64,000 bases of DNA from Zygnema circumcarinatum (GCA_037447605.1 CM074804.1:1690170-1754169); one strand, 5' to 3'; positions 12,325 through 24,719 are shown, counted from the first letter of the stretch. Program-made: numbers and translations. The notes: a model not told the origin generated them from the sequence alone.

Positions 12325-13298
12325 GGATTCAAGCTCCGAGAGAAAGATTGGATGGGGGGAGAAACTGCAACAGGGACAGGGGCTCCACTGCCCCCTCTAC
12401 TGAAGCATCGCCAATGGAGACGCACCACGTAGGCAATATTTTACACGTGGCAAATATTCATTGGAAGATGCTCGAACTAAGAAAAAAGGCCCCAATGGGG
12501 TTTGTGAGTTTTTCGCACATGCCAAGAACGGGTGCGATTGGATGTAGGTCCACATGGCGAGCTCTCATTGGAGCCCACTGAAAATGGGAGCATGTCATTG
12601 GCGGACGAAGCGCGCAGGGCCGAGTCGCAGGGAGGGCGGCCGCGGCGGCTTCCCGCGCCAAAGGGAGGAGATATTTTCGGCAGACCGAAAGGGAAGTTCA
12701 GGGCAAAGGAAACTTTTCAACAATTCGCAGTTCAGCGAACAAAATGATACACTTTTGAAAATACCATATGGGATCGTGGGATCGGAACGTTTCTTTCTTT
12801 TTTACTTTCTGTTTTCTAACTAAATATTAAATAAATCGGGCAGTCACAGAAAACTTTCAGAGTCGGCGCTCCCTCGCCGACAGTGGCGAGAATCTTCAGC
12901 GCGTGTTGCGCAGGTCGCCACGTGGAGGAATGCACGTACGGTCACCGACCTAGGAGCATTGAACACCTGTCATTTAGACGCCACGTGGACGGTACTTTGT
13001 CTGTTCCGACAGATATTTGTCTGCCACAATCGCTCTGTACGGATGGGTACCGTACACTAACAATACCAGTATATTGTATAAACGATACGATACGATGCGT
13101 ATCGATGCGCAGAGCCTCTCCCTTTTCTCCCTCCTGCTTGGCTGTCTTCCTTCCTCTCGCACTGGAGCAGTGTGCTGCGTGCTGCGGGAGGCAAGGAAGG
13201 AGCCTCCTTTTGTGGAGGAGGAGGAGGAGGCAACCTAGGCTCCGAGTACGTTAGGGCTGGCTGGCAGGGTGTAGGGCTTTGGAGGCAGCGGGGACGGC
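12325..13298. promoter_or_regulatory. Divergent promoter of PFK5 and HMCES
   Basis: A spacer of 974 bp between the two start codons. It holds two CGCCACGTGGA-type G-boxes (12916-12926 and around 12979-12989), a CACGTGGC at about 12446, GTAC-core motifs (12936-12940, 13038-13055) and a TATAAACGATACG element at 13077-13089. Part of this arrangement recurs at 54404-54963. Confidence 0.6.
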
Positions 13299-14892
13299 AT
13301 GTGCGGGCGGCAGCGGTGCACGCTGGGGCCCGACAGCGTGTTCAGGGCCGCGCGAGTGCACACGCGACGCTGGAACGACCAGCAGAGGTTGGTTGGTCGA
13401 CCCGGCTGTAGCGCCTCGTTTTACTGCTGTAGCTGTTCCTGCTTTTCTAGTTGACGTTCTGCTGCCTTAGCTGTTGTGTAGCTCTAATTCTCCTTTTTAA
13501 GTATTGTCCTACTGCTGTAGCTTCACGCCCTACGGCTGTAGCAGCTCTCCTTGCTACAGGCCCTGCTTGAGCTGCAGTAGCTTCTATTGAAACTTTGCGA
13601 CTTATTTTGCTTCAGCGTGCGACTTGACACTCTTTCTTCCTCCCTCCCATTCTCCCTCCCCCTCGCTCTCTCCAGTTACCGGCCCTCTTATAACGTGGCA
13701 CCTGGCTCCTACACCCCCGTAGTCAGAATGGTGAATGGAGGGGAGGGAGGGGGAGGGAGCGGAACGGGAGGAGGGAAAGAGAGGGCAGTCCAGTCTATGA
13801 AGTGGGGCTTGGTTCCGAGCTTCACTAAGAAGTCCGAAAAACCCGACCACTATCGCATGGTGAGTTTTGGACTTTGAAATATCTTTGCAAATGTTGAAAG
13901 CGAATAGTAACATCATTGTGCATGATGTTGATTTCATTAAAATTGTCATAGTATTTTGCCATGCGTAGTTGCCGGCACTTTTCTCAAATCCTTTTTGCTG
14001 GCGAAAGCATAGAGTAGGAGTGGACTGTAAAACTTACTCCTTCCTCCCTCTCGCACCCTAGAAGGAGAACAGGGAAGCAAAAAGGCTTTGAGTTCCGTTG
14101 AACCTTGTTGTTTTATGAGAATATTATTGCCCCTTAAGTGAAATGTTAATGTCCATATGCTCCTTGTATGATGTTTTGTGTCCTGCAAGAGCAGGTAAAG
14201 CAGGGGGTTGGGTTCTGCAGTTCAACGCTCGCTCGGAGTCTGTGCTGGAAAAGGCTTCTTTTCGGAGGCTGATTCCGCGGAACCGCTGCCTTGCTTTAGC
14301 AGAGGGGTGAGGACTTTGAAACCCTAAAATCCCTCATGTCTTAATGTCACTTTTTTTCCTTGTCCCTTCAAGTTTTGAAAGTATCTGTGTAATTGGTATA
14401 GTTGAAGAAGATAGAACATAGTATGGTAGAAGACGATAGTATGGTCCTGAAAATGTTGATCGTTCTTGCAAACCCTAATAAAACTAAGGATGTTTAAGTT
14501 ATGAAGTCCTTACCAACAAATCTTCACTGAAGCCACCCACCTTGTGCAGCAATGTCTTGAGCCGTTTTCACCCATATCAGTTTATGAAGTTTCTGTCAAA
14601 TATTTACAAAACTTTGTTGAAAACAATTAGATTGATGACTGATATGATGGTAGCAATCTATTAGGAGGCAATGTTATAAGTTGAACAAAGTTTAAATCAT
14701 AAGATTGTTGAATGTGGGGTTCATGTAGCAGCTTCTTTGAGTGGAAAAAGGATGGCAGTAAGAGACAGCCATATTACATTCACTTAGCAAATGGGGAGCC
14801 ATTTGTATTCGCAGCTCTTTATGACCGATGGGAAGATGAGCAAGGTACCCCCTCCCTCTTTCTCTTCATCTCTCTCGTCCTCTCTCTCTCTC

Positions 14893-14936
<44 letters not shown>

Positions 14937-17002
14937 CAATCTCTTCTATCACAATATATGTTCCTTCACATTTGCTCGTTTAATGTAAGCCAATACCTCT
15001 TCTCAAGGTGTGATCTCTTTTGAATCACTCCGCTTATCATGCGGAGACTCTAAACAGCCCATCATCTGGTGACATGGAGTTTGGTTTCAGTAGTATGATT
15101 CTGTTTTCCGTGCTGTGAAACTGCAGGGAATTCAATGTACAGTTACACAATTTTGACAACCAGAGTGTGCAAGCGCTTGGAATGGCTTCATGGTGGGGCC
15201 CACCCTTCCCCTACCCCCACCATCCATGCACTGTCCATGTGTTCACATGCTGCTATCGTTGTTGTCGAATGTTTCATGTGCTTTGTGTGTTTTATTTGAA
15301 TTTTGTAGGCTTAGTGTTTTGTATGCTTTGATATGTTGATGCGACTTGTGCTTCGTTGATGCTGTCCAGCATGTGTCATGGATGGCAACTTTATGTTGGT
15401 GTCGTTTGTACGTTGATGTTTGAATGAGATGCATTGTGGGTAAGTAAAATATGAATCTTAAAATTGATGTTGTGGTGGCGTGATGTTGTTGATGATTTTG
15501 TGCATATCTTGTTATGATTTTGTTGATGTTTATGCATATGTTAATGTGTATGTTGACGTAAACTGTTGGGGTGCAGATCGCATGCCGGTGCTGTTGAGGG
15601 ACGAGGAGGCAGCGAGGGCGTGGTTGGAGGGGGACCTCAGTGCGGAGGACATTGGGAGGCTCTCACAGCCCTACGAGCAGCCGGACCTGGTGAAAGAAGT
15701 CCCATTGATAACATAGGGGAGAACGACATTTGTGATTGTTATACTAGCAAGGAGTGAACAGTTGATTCGTCCTTCTGTGACAGTAGTCCATGAAGGTGTA
15801 GGATGATGCATGATGCATAGGAGGCAATCAGACAGTTGCAGTTTTTGTTGGGTGGCACTGAGAAGGAATGATGGGAAGGGTGTGGTCTGGGGGTCAGGTG
15901 TGGCATGCAGTCACTCCTGCCATGGGAAAGCCTTCGTTTGATGGGCCTGAGTGTGTTGCAGAGGTAAGTGATGTCGTTTGCGGTGACACATACTCTCTAT
16001 CTTTCTCTCACTCTGTCTCTCCGCCCTTCTCCCCCCTCCCCTCTTTCCCCCTCTTTCGCCCTTTCTCTCTTCCTTTATCTCTCTCTCTCTCTCTCTATAC
16101 ACATCTGTACGAGCAGCAGCAGATTGACACAGGCATTAGTGCTCGAAATTTTGCAGCTGAAAACGAAGGAGGTGAAAACGAGTGCCATTGCGAATCTGTT
16201 TAAGAAGAGAAAGCAGGAAACGGGAGAGGAGGCAGCTGGGTGTCTCCCAGAATCCCCTCTTACTGGGCCCAATAAGGAGGCCCTGGAAAGTGATGTGGAA
16301 GATGTTGAAAGAGGGGATGCTGGAACAACACAGGTGAAGAGTCAGGAGGTGGGAGATGACTCGATTAAAGAGGATTTGTGTGAGATGGATGGGGAGATGA
16401 AGGAGAGCATGCTTGAGAGTAGGAAGGCAGGAGGTACGACTAACATTATCAAGGAAGAGGCGGGAGAGGAGTTTGGGCGAGTTTCCTTCATCAAGGAAGA
16501 GGAGGATGGAAGCGTCCCCTTCGTGAAGGAAGAGAAGGGAGAGCAGGATGGAAGAGAGGAAGACCGTTTGGGAGATTATCCATGTACAGGAGAGGATCCG
16601 CTTAACGGGAGCAGTGCAGGAGGGAGTGAAAGTGGGGTTCAGGGCCAAGGAGGAGAGGGAGTGAAGTTAGAGCCTGATGAGAGAGGAGAGGGAGGGATGG
16701 AGCAGGAAAAGCCTGGAAGTCCCTCTCTTCAAGGGGCAGTTAAGCAGGAGAAGGTGAAGGAGGAGGTTCCGGAATCAGGGTTCTGTAGTAAGGAGATACG
16801 AACTTCCGTTGCACAAAACGGAACGGAGATAGGAAAGAAACGACAATGGGCAGATGGCGGAACGGCTGACATGGAAAGGAAGCAGGTTCGGAGAGGAGGG
16901 GGGCCTGCTGGAGGGGGGGGTAAAGGGAGGACGCCTTTGAAAGGGAAGGCGGGAGACACTGAGAAACAGCAAACGCTACTGTCTTTTTTCCAAAAAAAAT
17001 GA
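13299..17002 (+). CDS. HMCES: HMCES-like SRAP domain protein (abasic-site shield)
   Basis: SRAP proteins crosslink through Cys2 to abasic sites in single-stranded DNA at replication forks. The ATG at 13299 is chosen because it gives the obligatory MCGR start. Eight exons (13299-13387, 13676-13859, 14221-14306, 14732-14844, 15127-15192, 15577-15689, 15898-15963, 16157-17002) give 520 residues. Family motifs seen: MCGR, YNVAPG, MKWGLVPSF, FNARSE, GFFEWKK, the LTT strand followed by RLEWLHDRMPVLL, and DGPECV. The catalytic Cys2, Asn of FNAR, Glu of FFEW and His of LHDRMP are all present. A Gly-rich loop is inserted after YNVAPG. The tail from about residue 240 is acidic, carries repeated VKEE/IKEE sites and ends in a PCNA-binding PIP box (QQTLLSFF). 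An AATAAA overlaps the stop codon. Confidence 0.93.
14880..14932 (+). repeat. (CT)n microsatellite in an HMCES intron
   Basis: Nearly pure CT dinucleotides just downstream of the exon 4 donor. Confidence 0.9.
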
Positions 17003-17771
17003 ATAAATTGAAAAAGCGCAAGAGAATTGCGACGTCTCAAAGTGAGGAGGTATATTTTATCGTAAAATTGAATGTCCTTGTATAGCTTTAATTTCGTACG
17101 GCTTCAAGAGAAACGAGAGTCTCTCGACTTGACACAGGCGACCTCTCCTACACACACCACTCCCTCTCACACACGCAGACTCTCTCTCCCCCCCCCCCCT
17201 CGATGCCTCTCCTACCTCTCCCTCTTTCCTTCCACCGCTCTTTGTCTCTCTTCAGTCTGCTCTGTCCTCTCCACCTTCTCCCTCCCACTCCTCCGCCATC
17301 CGTCTCTTGGCGCTGTCTCTCTCACTCCCACTCTCCCTCCCTTCCCTGTTCACTCTCCTTCTCTCCCTCCCTCCGTTGTTCTCTCTCCTACTCGTCTTCA
17401 CTCACAAAGGCATTTACGAAGAAATGAAGCTGTCCATTCAAGTCCAAGCAACTCGTTATTTAAATGGTTTAAACCATCCATAGACCAGAAACTTGCTTAA
17501 TGGCGCGACAAACCAAAGTTAACTTTACGTTAAAATGTAGTGAAGTTACCTCGATGTCAAGCCATCATCTTGGAAGCAAGCAATCAATAAGTTCCGCCTC
17601 AAACCTAACAAAAGAATCTTTTCTACACTATACACATGAATGTCAGTAAAAAATGCGATTCGTTTTCCGATCCGTTCTCTTCTGTGCTTTTGTTCAGTTC
17701 CACTGGAAATCTACACATGTAGTCAATGTAATGGGAACCACTTGGACAACTATGGGAGTGTCATTCACAGT
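17003..17771. other. Convergent 3' spacer, HMCES and DUF6825-like gene
   Basis: Both flanking genes end here. It holds a C/T-rich tract at about 17140-17400 and otherwise AT-richer sequence. No further gene is supported. Confidence 0.6.
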
Positions 17772-18646
17772 CTATACACTTGTAGGGGGATCTGAAGTAG
17801 AGACGGGAGGTGTAGCAGGAGGAGAGGATGGTCGCAGGGGCGGTTCAGATGCAGAGCCCTGTGCCGCTAGGGCTTCCTTGGCAGCTTTCAGCAGAGCAGC
17901 CTGAGCCCTCTCCTTCACCTCCTCCTGCAGAACGAGGCACATACAAAAGACTCAGTAATAGAAAAAGGCCTCAAAGTTGAAAACTTAGTAACTGACTAAC
18001 TGACCGAAGGGAGTCCTGTCACGAATGTCCCTACTCACACTCTCTCCACGTGTACTCTCCACTTGTTCTCTCCCCTCCCCATCTCCCCCCTCCCCCGCTC
18101 TATCCTCCCCCCCTGTTCCCACCCTCTCTTCCTTCCCCCTCTCTCCCTTCTTTCCTGTCCCCTCTCCACTCTCCCCTCCCCTCACTAGCCTTCTTAATCT
18201 CTAATCCACAACTCTCTATCCCCCCTTGCTATTTAGCTCACCCACTCTCTACCCTCTTTCTCTCATCCCTTCCGTCTCTCGACTCATAAGTATCCTTCTA
18301 GCCTACATCAACTAATGAAAAAAAATATTTTTATTTTCTATTTTTTTACAGCTAAGTTTTCCCCGACCTGAAAACCCCTGAAAACCCAATAATTACAACA
18401 CCAGAAAGCCCTACTATCCAGAAAACCCCAAGCACCAGAAAGCCCGGAACATTTTGCAAACCCTGGTATGTATATTTATATATAGAATACTTTTCTTCTC
18501 TCTCTCATTCTCTCTCTCTCGCTCTCTCACTCTGCTCCTCCCTCCCGCCCGCTCGTCCCACCCCCTTCCCAACCTCTCCCCCCTTTACCCCCCTCCCTCC
18601 CCTCCCTCCCTCCATCCTCCCTCCCATTTTCTCGCTCTCCTCTCTC

Positions 18647-18681
<35 letters not shown>

Positions 18682-19311
18682 ACTCTCAAGACTGTACCTG
18701 GAACTGGCGAGTCTGCTCCTTCTGCTCCGCCTGGCGCTGACTCACTTCACTGATGAACTCGCCCACAGCTCGTCCCAAACGCTCGTTCAAAATCTCCGCC
18801 AGAGCTCGTCCCAGAAAGAATGCATCTAAAATTGCTTTGCTCGTGGGATCTTCTGGCAAAAAAAAAATTAAAAAAATAAATAAATAAAAACGAATGGGGT
18901 GTCAGTTTCCTGCCGGATCAGCTAAGCATATGAACTTCTTAACGGAATTGTCCAGAAGTTGGAGATATCGGAGTGTCTCAAATGAGTTGCGTATTCTGAA
19001 CTTCAGTTCTCAAGGGCTCTCTGATATTTAAAGCCTTTTCATTCCGGGTTCCTGGGGCTTCTACGGTTTTCTGAAGTATTGGAGGTTCCGGGTGTTCCGT
19101 CCCTCTTCTCACCCTCCGGTTGTTTCCCACCCCCGTATTTTGCAGAAACCTTCAATCCATGGCGATTTCGCTGGGCCATAGAAGCCCTCCTCCCAGTTAA
19201 GGAAGCTTCATGAACCCTGGAAACCCTCCCTGAACCCCCAAGCTCCCTCTCCCCCCTCGCGAGAAAAGGAGACGGCTTCAGAGTGGCGGAGCAGCCTACG
19301 CAGAAGGACAT
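17772..19311 (-). CDS. Plastid-targeted DUF6825-like protein
   Basis: Three exons (19311-19113, 18852-18698, 17924-17772) give 168 residues. Residues 1 to about 60 are Ser/Arg-rich with almost no acidic residues, like a chloroplast transit peptide. The core reads AILDAFFLGRALAEILNERL, then an acid/amide helix (RQAEQKEQTRQFQEEVKERA) and a Lys/Ala helix, ending in a Pro/Ser tail. From memory this core matches a small plant family annotated as DUF6825 in Arabidopsis, of unknown biochemical role. The assignment rests on motif recall, not on a search. The gene shares its upstream region with SGT1. The first intron (18853-19112) has a short A-rich run; the second carries a long C/T tract on the plus strand. 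Confidence 0.75.
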
Positions 19312-20194
19312 GGCGCCGGGAGGAGTGAGAGAAAGGGGGAGGAGAGGGAGGGGAGGGGAGGGAGAGCGAGTGTGAGAGAGGGGAGGGAGAGCGATGGAGC
19401 AGAGAGGGTCGTGGGAAGCAAATGGATGTTGAAGGGCCGGAACGCATTGACCTTAACCCTATGTCCCTTACCACCAATCACATTCTGCCACGTCAGAAAA
19501 ATGGTGTTCGTGGCAGACCCTGATTGGCTTTCAACTCTCTTAGAGCCGTGTTGTTGTTGGGCCACGACGCAAAGTTCAAGTTCCCTCGTGGTTCCTACCC
19601 CATGGTGCCTTTGGCCAGAGCACATTTCATGCCATGGCCATCCTCGCGAGGTCAGGGCCAAGCGCGTCCCCCTGCGACTGACTGCGCGGCGATGCAAAAC
19701 TGCGAACCAAACTGCAGACTCACCGTTGGGAGCAATTCTCGGCCTCGCAGATAGACGAGTAAACTCTTCAATTTGCGGTGCGATACATGAAGTATCGGCC
19801 CCGCTCATCCTCTAAACCAGTCGATATGCGCTCTGGACTTGGGAGCTTCTAGAGAGTAGGTAGTTCCCGCGAGCAGGGAAACAGCAATCGGCCATATTTG
19901 AAGGTGGCGAGTCCCCCTATAGAAGATTCTGGAGGGAGGTGGGCTTTGATCGGAGGAGTGGGTCGGACTGAGAGCGGTGCCTTTCCCTCTTCTCTCCCAC
20001 CAGTCACGGCCCTCACAGCTCTCTTTAGCAGCTGGTACAGAGACTTAAATCCTTAGTTTGCATTTGGAACTCATTTCCTAATTGTATGACATCAGTTTTG
20101 GATCTCTTCATTCTAGTTTGAACCGTAACCTTAATTTCTGATCCTTCAACCTATTTTCTAACCCTTAAATCTAGCGTTTAACCAGTAAACCTAA
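19312..20194. promoter_or_regulatory. Divergent promoter of DUF6825-like gene and SGT1
   Basis: A spacer of 883 bp between divergent starts. It starts with a purine-rich tract (19315-19400), then GCCACGTCAG near 19487 and a GCCATGGC palindrome at 19631-19638. The 3' part is AT-rich and probably the SGT1 5' leader. Confidence 0.55.
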
Positions 20195-23100
20195 ATGGCG
20201 ACCGAGTTGGAGGCGAAGGCGAATGCCAAATTTGTGGAGGAAGACTTTGAGGCGGCTATAGAGCTGTACACTCAGGCGCTGCAGCTAAACCCTAATAATG
20301 CAAACCTCTATGTCAGCAGAGCAGCTGCATATACGAAAATAGATAACTTCACAGGTAAATTGTGCTAATATTAGTTAATAGTTTTGCCTGAATGGCATGT
20401 ATGCCTGGGTATATGATGCATATGTATGTATGTCATGCAGGCCTCCGTTTTTATAATGTTTTGAAGTTGTCAAGGGGTTTGAGTCGTTATATGTTTGGAA
20501 AGTTTCAAAAGAATTCGGGATGTGCGTTCTTTAAATTTTGAGTTTAGAGTTTGCTGAGATTTAAGAGAATTCTTGGGGCCTTAGATAATGGGCCTTTGTG
20601 AGCTTAGAAAAATAAAACAAATCTTGCAAGCCTTTCATTTTCTATTTCATTTGAAGTGCAGATGCGGTTTCGGACTCGAACAAAGCGATTGAGCTGCAGC
20701 CCACTTTATCAAAGGCCTTTTTACGCAAGGGGTACAGCTCTATTCTAAATTTAGATAGCCATTTCATTCCCTATTGTGGTTCTCACATTTGCCCATTTCA
20801 GCTGGTCTTCCCTTTTCTGGTTTCTAAGAAATCAGAATTTAGCGATTCCTGAATTACCGCTGCCTCCCTCATTTCTTCACTGGATTTTTGTTTTCCTTTT
20901 TCTTTTTTATTTGCACCTTTCAGCATTGCGTGCTTTTCACTGGAGGAGTATCAGACCGCCCTCGTAGCCTTTAGGAATGGGGCGGAGCTGGAGAGGGAAA
21001 ATCCGCAGTTCAAAAAGTGGATTCGGAAATGTCAAGCAGAGATTGAAGGTTTGTGCACATGCATGTCGGAAAGGGAGGGACAGTAGGGAGAGGGAAGGGG
21101 AGTGATGGGGGAGGAAACGAGGGGATGAGAGGGAGAGGGGGACGAGGAGGGAGAGGGAGAGGAAGGAGAGAGGGGACGTGGAAGGAGGGAGAGAGGGAGA
21201 GGGGGGCACATAAGAGGAGAGAGAGGAGTGTTGGGGAGAAGAGAAAGAGGCAACGGCCGGGGTCAATGGGGCAGGGGGGGGAACCAAGGGGGCATAGAGA
21301 GAGATAGAGAGAGAGATATGCGAGCGGAAGAGAAGGGGGTGGCAAAAGGGGACGGCGAAAGAGAGAAAGAGAGTGAGAAAGACAGAGAGAGAAAGGGGCA
21401 GGAGACTGAAAAGCAAGAGGGGAAATGTGGGGGCCGAGGGAAGGCGAAAAGCTGTGATTAGCGAGAGAGCAAGTGGGGAAAGGGAAGGTGAAGAGGGTGA
21501 GGAGGACCAAACTAGGTAGGAAGTGGCGAGAGCGAGAGTGAGGGCACAGAGAGAAAGTGGAAAAGGGAGAGAGAGGGGCAGGGAGGGAAGGGAAAACAGG
21601 AGTGTTTGATACTTTCTTCAGGGATTCGTCCTTCTGTGCAGATGAAGGCGGTTCTTTAGAGGAGCAAAATCCCTCACCCATTGCTCCCAAACCTACCGAT
21701 GCAGAAGGAGCCATAGCTGCACCTCCCACTCCCACAGCTCCAGTAGAGCCTCCCCCAGCTCCCACCCCCCCAGCTCCACCCAAATTCAGGTAAAGCATAA
21801 CCGGTCTAACCCGGTTGTGAGCTCGGTGATAACGCTTGTTTCTTGTTTGCACTTTTTAATGATTTTGTTTAATTTTTTTTTTGATCCCCTTGCTCACCCT
21901 TCCTATTTCGTCAGCCACTTTCTCCCGATCGCGCTTTCCTTTCTGTCTCGTTGTTTTGCTCTCCCTCCTCTCGCTAATTTTCTCTCTCCCTGCTTGCCCT
22001 TTCTCCCCCCTCCCCATCCAGCCGCTTGTTCCCACTAACCCGCCCCTCTCTCTCTCTCTACCTCTGCCCTCTGCCTTGCTTTCACTCTTTCCCTCTCTCC
22101 CTCTCAGCATTGATCACAAAATATGCACCATTGTTGCACTGCTGCTGGAAGGAAGTAGATTGTTACAGAAACCACGTGGTTACAAAAGTTGGGACAGTTT
22201 AGTTCAAAAAAAATCCCTAGTCATGCTGGTTGGTAAAAAATGGTTATTGGGGCAGACATGAGTGGTATCAGACACAGGAAGACGTAGTCGTGACGGTTTT
22301 TGCGAAAAATGTGGATCCAAATAATTTGGATCTGGAATTCGGTGAGCAAATTGTGAGTTTTTTTTCACGCCTTGTCTTTCTCTCTCTCTCTTTCTCTCTC
22401 TCGCTCTCTCTCTCTTTCCCCTCACCTGCTCCCGCCCCCCCACTCTCTCTCTCTTCGTTTCTCTTATTTCCGATCCCAACCATAATCTCTGCCCCCCGGC
22501 TGGCCCTATGTCCAGTTCTTCTCTCACCTCCCACTCTTCCTCTCTCAACTCTCTCACTCGCTCTCCCTTGCGTTTCTCATCGTCTCTCCCTCCGCCCTCT
22601 CTCTTTATTCTGTCCCTCTTTCGCCCCCCTGCCTCTCCCCTTACTCCCTCCTCTGTCCCTGTACGGATCGGAACAAACCTACCTGACATTCCTTAGCCCA
22701 GTCCCAAGTTTTTATCCCCTTCTCCCTTTCTTAATTATTTATTAATTCTTAATTATTTCTTTCTTTTTTCTTTTGGGTTCGGGCAGTTGAGTGTAGTTAT
22801 TAGCCTGCCCAACGAGGAACAGTACATTTTGCAGCTCCGCCTGTTCGGGAAGGTAATTGTTTTCACCATGTCTTTCTCTAATTCTTTGAATTCCTCTTCC
22901 AGCTGCAGTTTCAGTTTCAGTTCCATCTCGTCTCAGTTTCAATCGCAGTTTCAGTTCAACGCCCACTTTGAGAAAAGCATTGTGACGCACTTAACTTTCT
23001 TTCTTAGCTTGATTTGACTTGACTTGACTTGGCTTGGCATGACGTATTGACATGACTCTACTTAACTTCACTTAAATTTTTTTCATTTTTCTACAATTCA

Positions 23101-24160
23101 GATTGTCCCTGAAAAATGTCGCCACTCTGTATTAAAAACCAAAGTAGAGATTCGACTGAGGAAAGCCGCAGCCATTCAGTGGGCCGGTCTTGAATTCAGC
23201 GCCAAAAAAGGAGCGGTTCAGCCTCTTAACTTTTCAGACGGTGAGTTTTTGCATTGTAGGGTTCGGGGTTTTGGGTGTTTGGTTTAGTATTAAGGTGTGC
23301 ATCTAATGCTTTGCCTTTGATTAAGTAGGTTTCGTCTTGTATGGGCTAGGACTTTATAACGACGTTTTTGTTTTTTTTTTTTGTTTATATATATTTTCTT
23401 AAATTTCCAGGAAGGGCAGAGGCTGTGACAAGTCGGTATCCGACTTCAAGCAGAAAGAACGATGTCGATTGGGACAAGCTGGAGGCGGAGGTGAAGAAGG
23501 AGGTGAGCGCATGCCTTGAAATGAAACGAGAGAAAGTGGAGAGAGAGGGAGAGAGGGAGAGGGTGAGGGAGAGGGGAAGATGGGGACGAGAGGGAGGGGA
23601 GCGAGAGACAGATGTGAATTACGACGGTCTAACGTTCCTTCATTTCCCTCTCTCTCTTCCTCCGTCCCCCCCCGCAGGAGAAGGACGAGAAGCTGGACGG
23701 AGAGGCCGGTCTGAACAAACTCTTTCAGGACATCTACAAAAACGCAGATGAGGACACTCGCCGGGCCATGAACAAGTCCTTTGTATGTCTCTCTTTCTCT
23801 CTTTCTCTCTTTCTTTCCCTCGCCCTCGCGCTCTCCCTCTCCCTTTTCTTCTCCCTGTCCCTCTCCGTCTCACCGTCTCGCCTTCTCCCCTTCTCCTCGT
23901 CTCCCTTTTTCCCCTTCGCCCCTTCTCCCCTTCTCCTCCTCCCTCACTCCCTCGCTCCCTGTCTCTCCCCTTCCTTCCCCCACCCTTCTCTTGCATTCTC
24001 TCCTCTCTCTCTTGCATTGTTTTAATTTTATATAATTTTTCTTATATAATTTTTCAACATGGTGGTTCCCGCACAGGTGGAATCAAAAGGCACAGTTTTG
24101 TCCACCAATTGGAAGGACATCGGAGTGAAGCATGTGGATCCGCACCCGCCATCGCAATGA
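20195..24160 (+). CDS. SGT1: SGT1 co-chaperone (TPR-CS-SGS)
   Basis: SGT1 works with HSP90 and RAR1 in plant immune receptor stability and with SCF ubiquitin ligases. Ten exons (20195-20354, 20662-20731, 20924-21048, 21642-21789, 22256-22352, 22787-22852, 23102-23240, 23411-23502, 23678-23782, 24077-24160) give 361 residues, the usual plant size. Domains in order: TPR repeats (about 1-115; [16 protein letters not shown]), a Pro/Ala linker (about 120-165), the HSP90-binding CS domain (about 167-260; [17 protein letters not shown], then LEFGEQI) and the SGS domain (about 285-361; [47 protein letters not shown]). The C-terminus is PHPPSQ; I miss the last residues common in angiosperm SGT1. Introns 3 and 9 hold long purine and pyrimidine tracts. 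Confidence 0.95.
21055..21600 (+). repeat. Polypurine tract filling SGT1 intron 3
   Basis: About 540 bp of almost pure G/A on the sense strand, with only scattered pyrimidines; not a regular array. Confidence 0.85.
23785..24020 (+). repeat. Polypyrimidine tract in SGT1 intron 9
   Basis: About 235 bp almost pure C/T on the sense strand, starting a few bases after the exon 9 donor. Confidence 0.85.
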
Positions 24161-24719
24161 GTGTTTCATTCTGAATTTAGGGTTCAGGCGTCCCCCCGGA
24201 AACGTGGATTGAAGTGTATAGTCTTTTGTTGGAGATGAGATTTTTAGTTCGTGTAGGAGGTAAGGGAAGATGGAAGCCTGTGTTTTCTATCGTAAATCCT
24301 CTGTCTCCCCCCTCTCCCACTCTCTCCGTGGTTTACCGCTGTCGCTTTAATCATTGCATATGAATTAAAAATCTACAAAAGCACGTCCACTTTTTTAAGG
24401 AACACAATGACAATTCCAAAATTGAAGCATTTACAAAATCCTAGAAGCTCTAGAAAATCCAAATCCCAACTTTGGGAGGTTTTCAACTAAGTGAGAGGAT
24501 AGATGCCCTGTCTGGTTGAAGATTGGGTACTGAATTACTTGGAACTTCCTCCCAAAAAGAAGGGGCGTTGAAGTTCTAAGTCCATGGATCAAGATCAACC
24601 GTCGATCAGTGGATCTTGACAAATCAACCAACTGAAGTTTGAATCAATGGTGGTCCTTCCAAAGCGTCGGCATCTTCCCGTGGAGTTTGATGGAACAGCA
24701 GCTGCATGGAAATGAGATG
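24161..24719. other. Convergent 3' spacer, SGT1 and ABA4
   Basis: Both neighbours end here. I see AT-rich 3' flank and nothing else that can be supported. Confidence 0.6.

Noticed and set aside
13072-13105. CGATACGATACG stretch as a possible CRISPR-like or tandem repeat
   Set aside because: Only a few overlapping units, no spacers; treated as a promoter element.
12883-13254. Plus-strand ORF before HMCES
   Set aside because: It ends just before the MCGR start, shows no family motif, and covers G-boxes and GTAC sites of the promoter.
15968-16156. In-frame extension of the HMCES last exon to the left
   Set aside because: It is a CT-repeat intron end; the TTTTGCAG acceptor at 16156 fits the phase of the previous exon.
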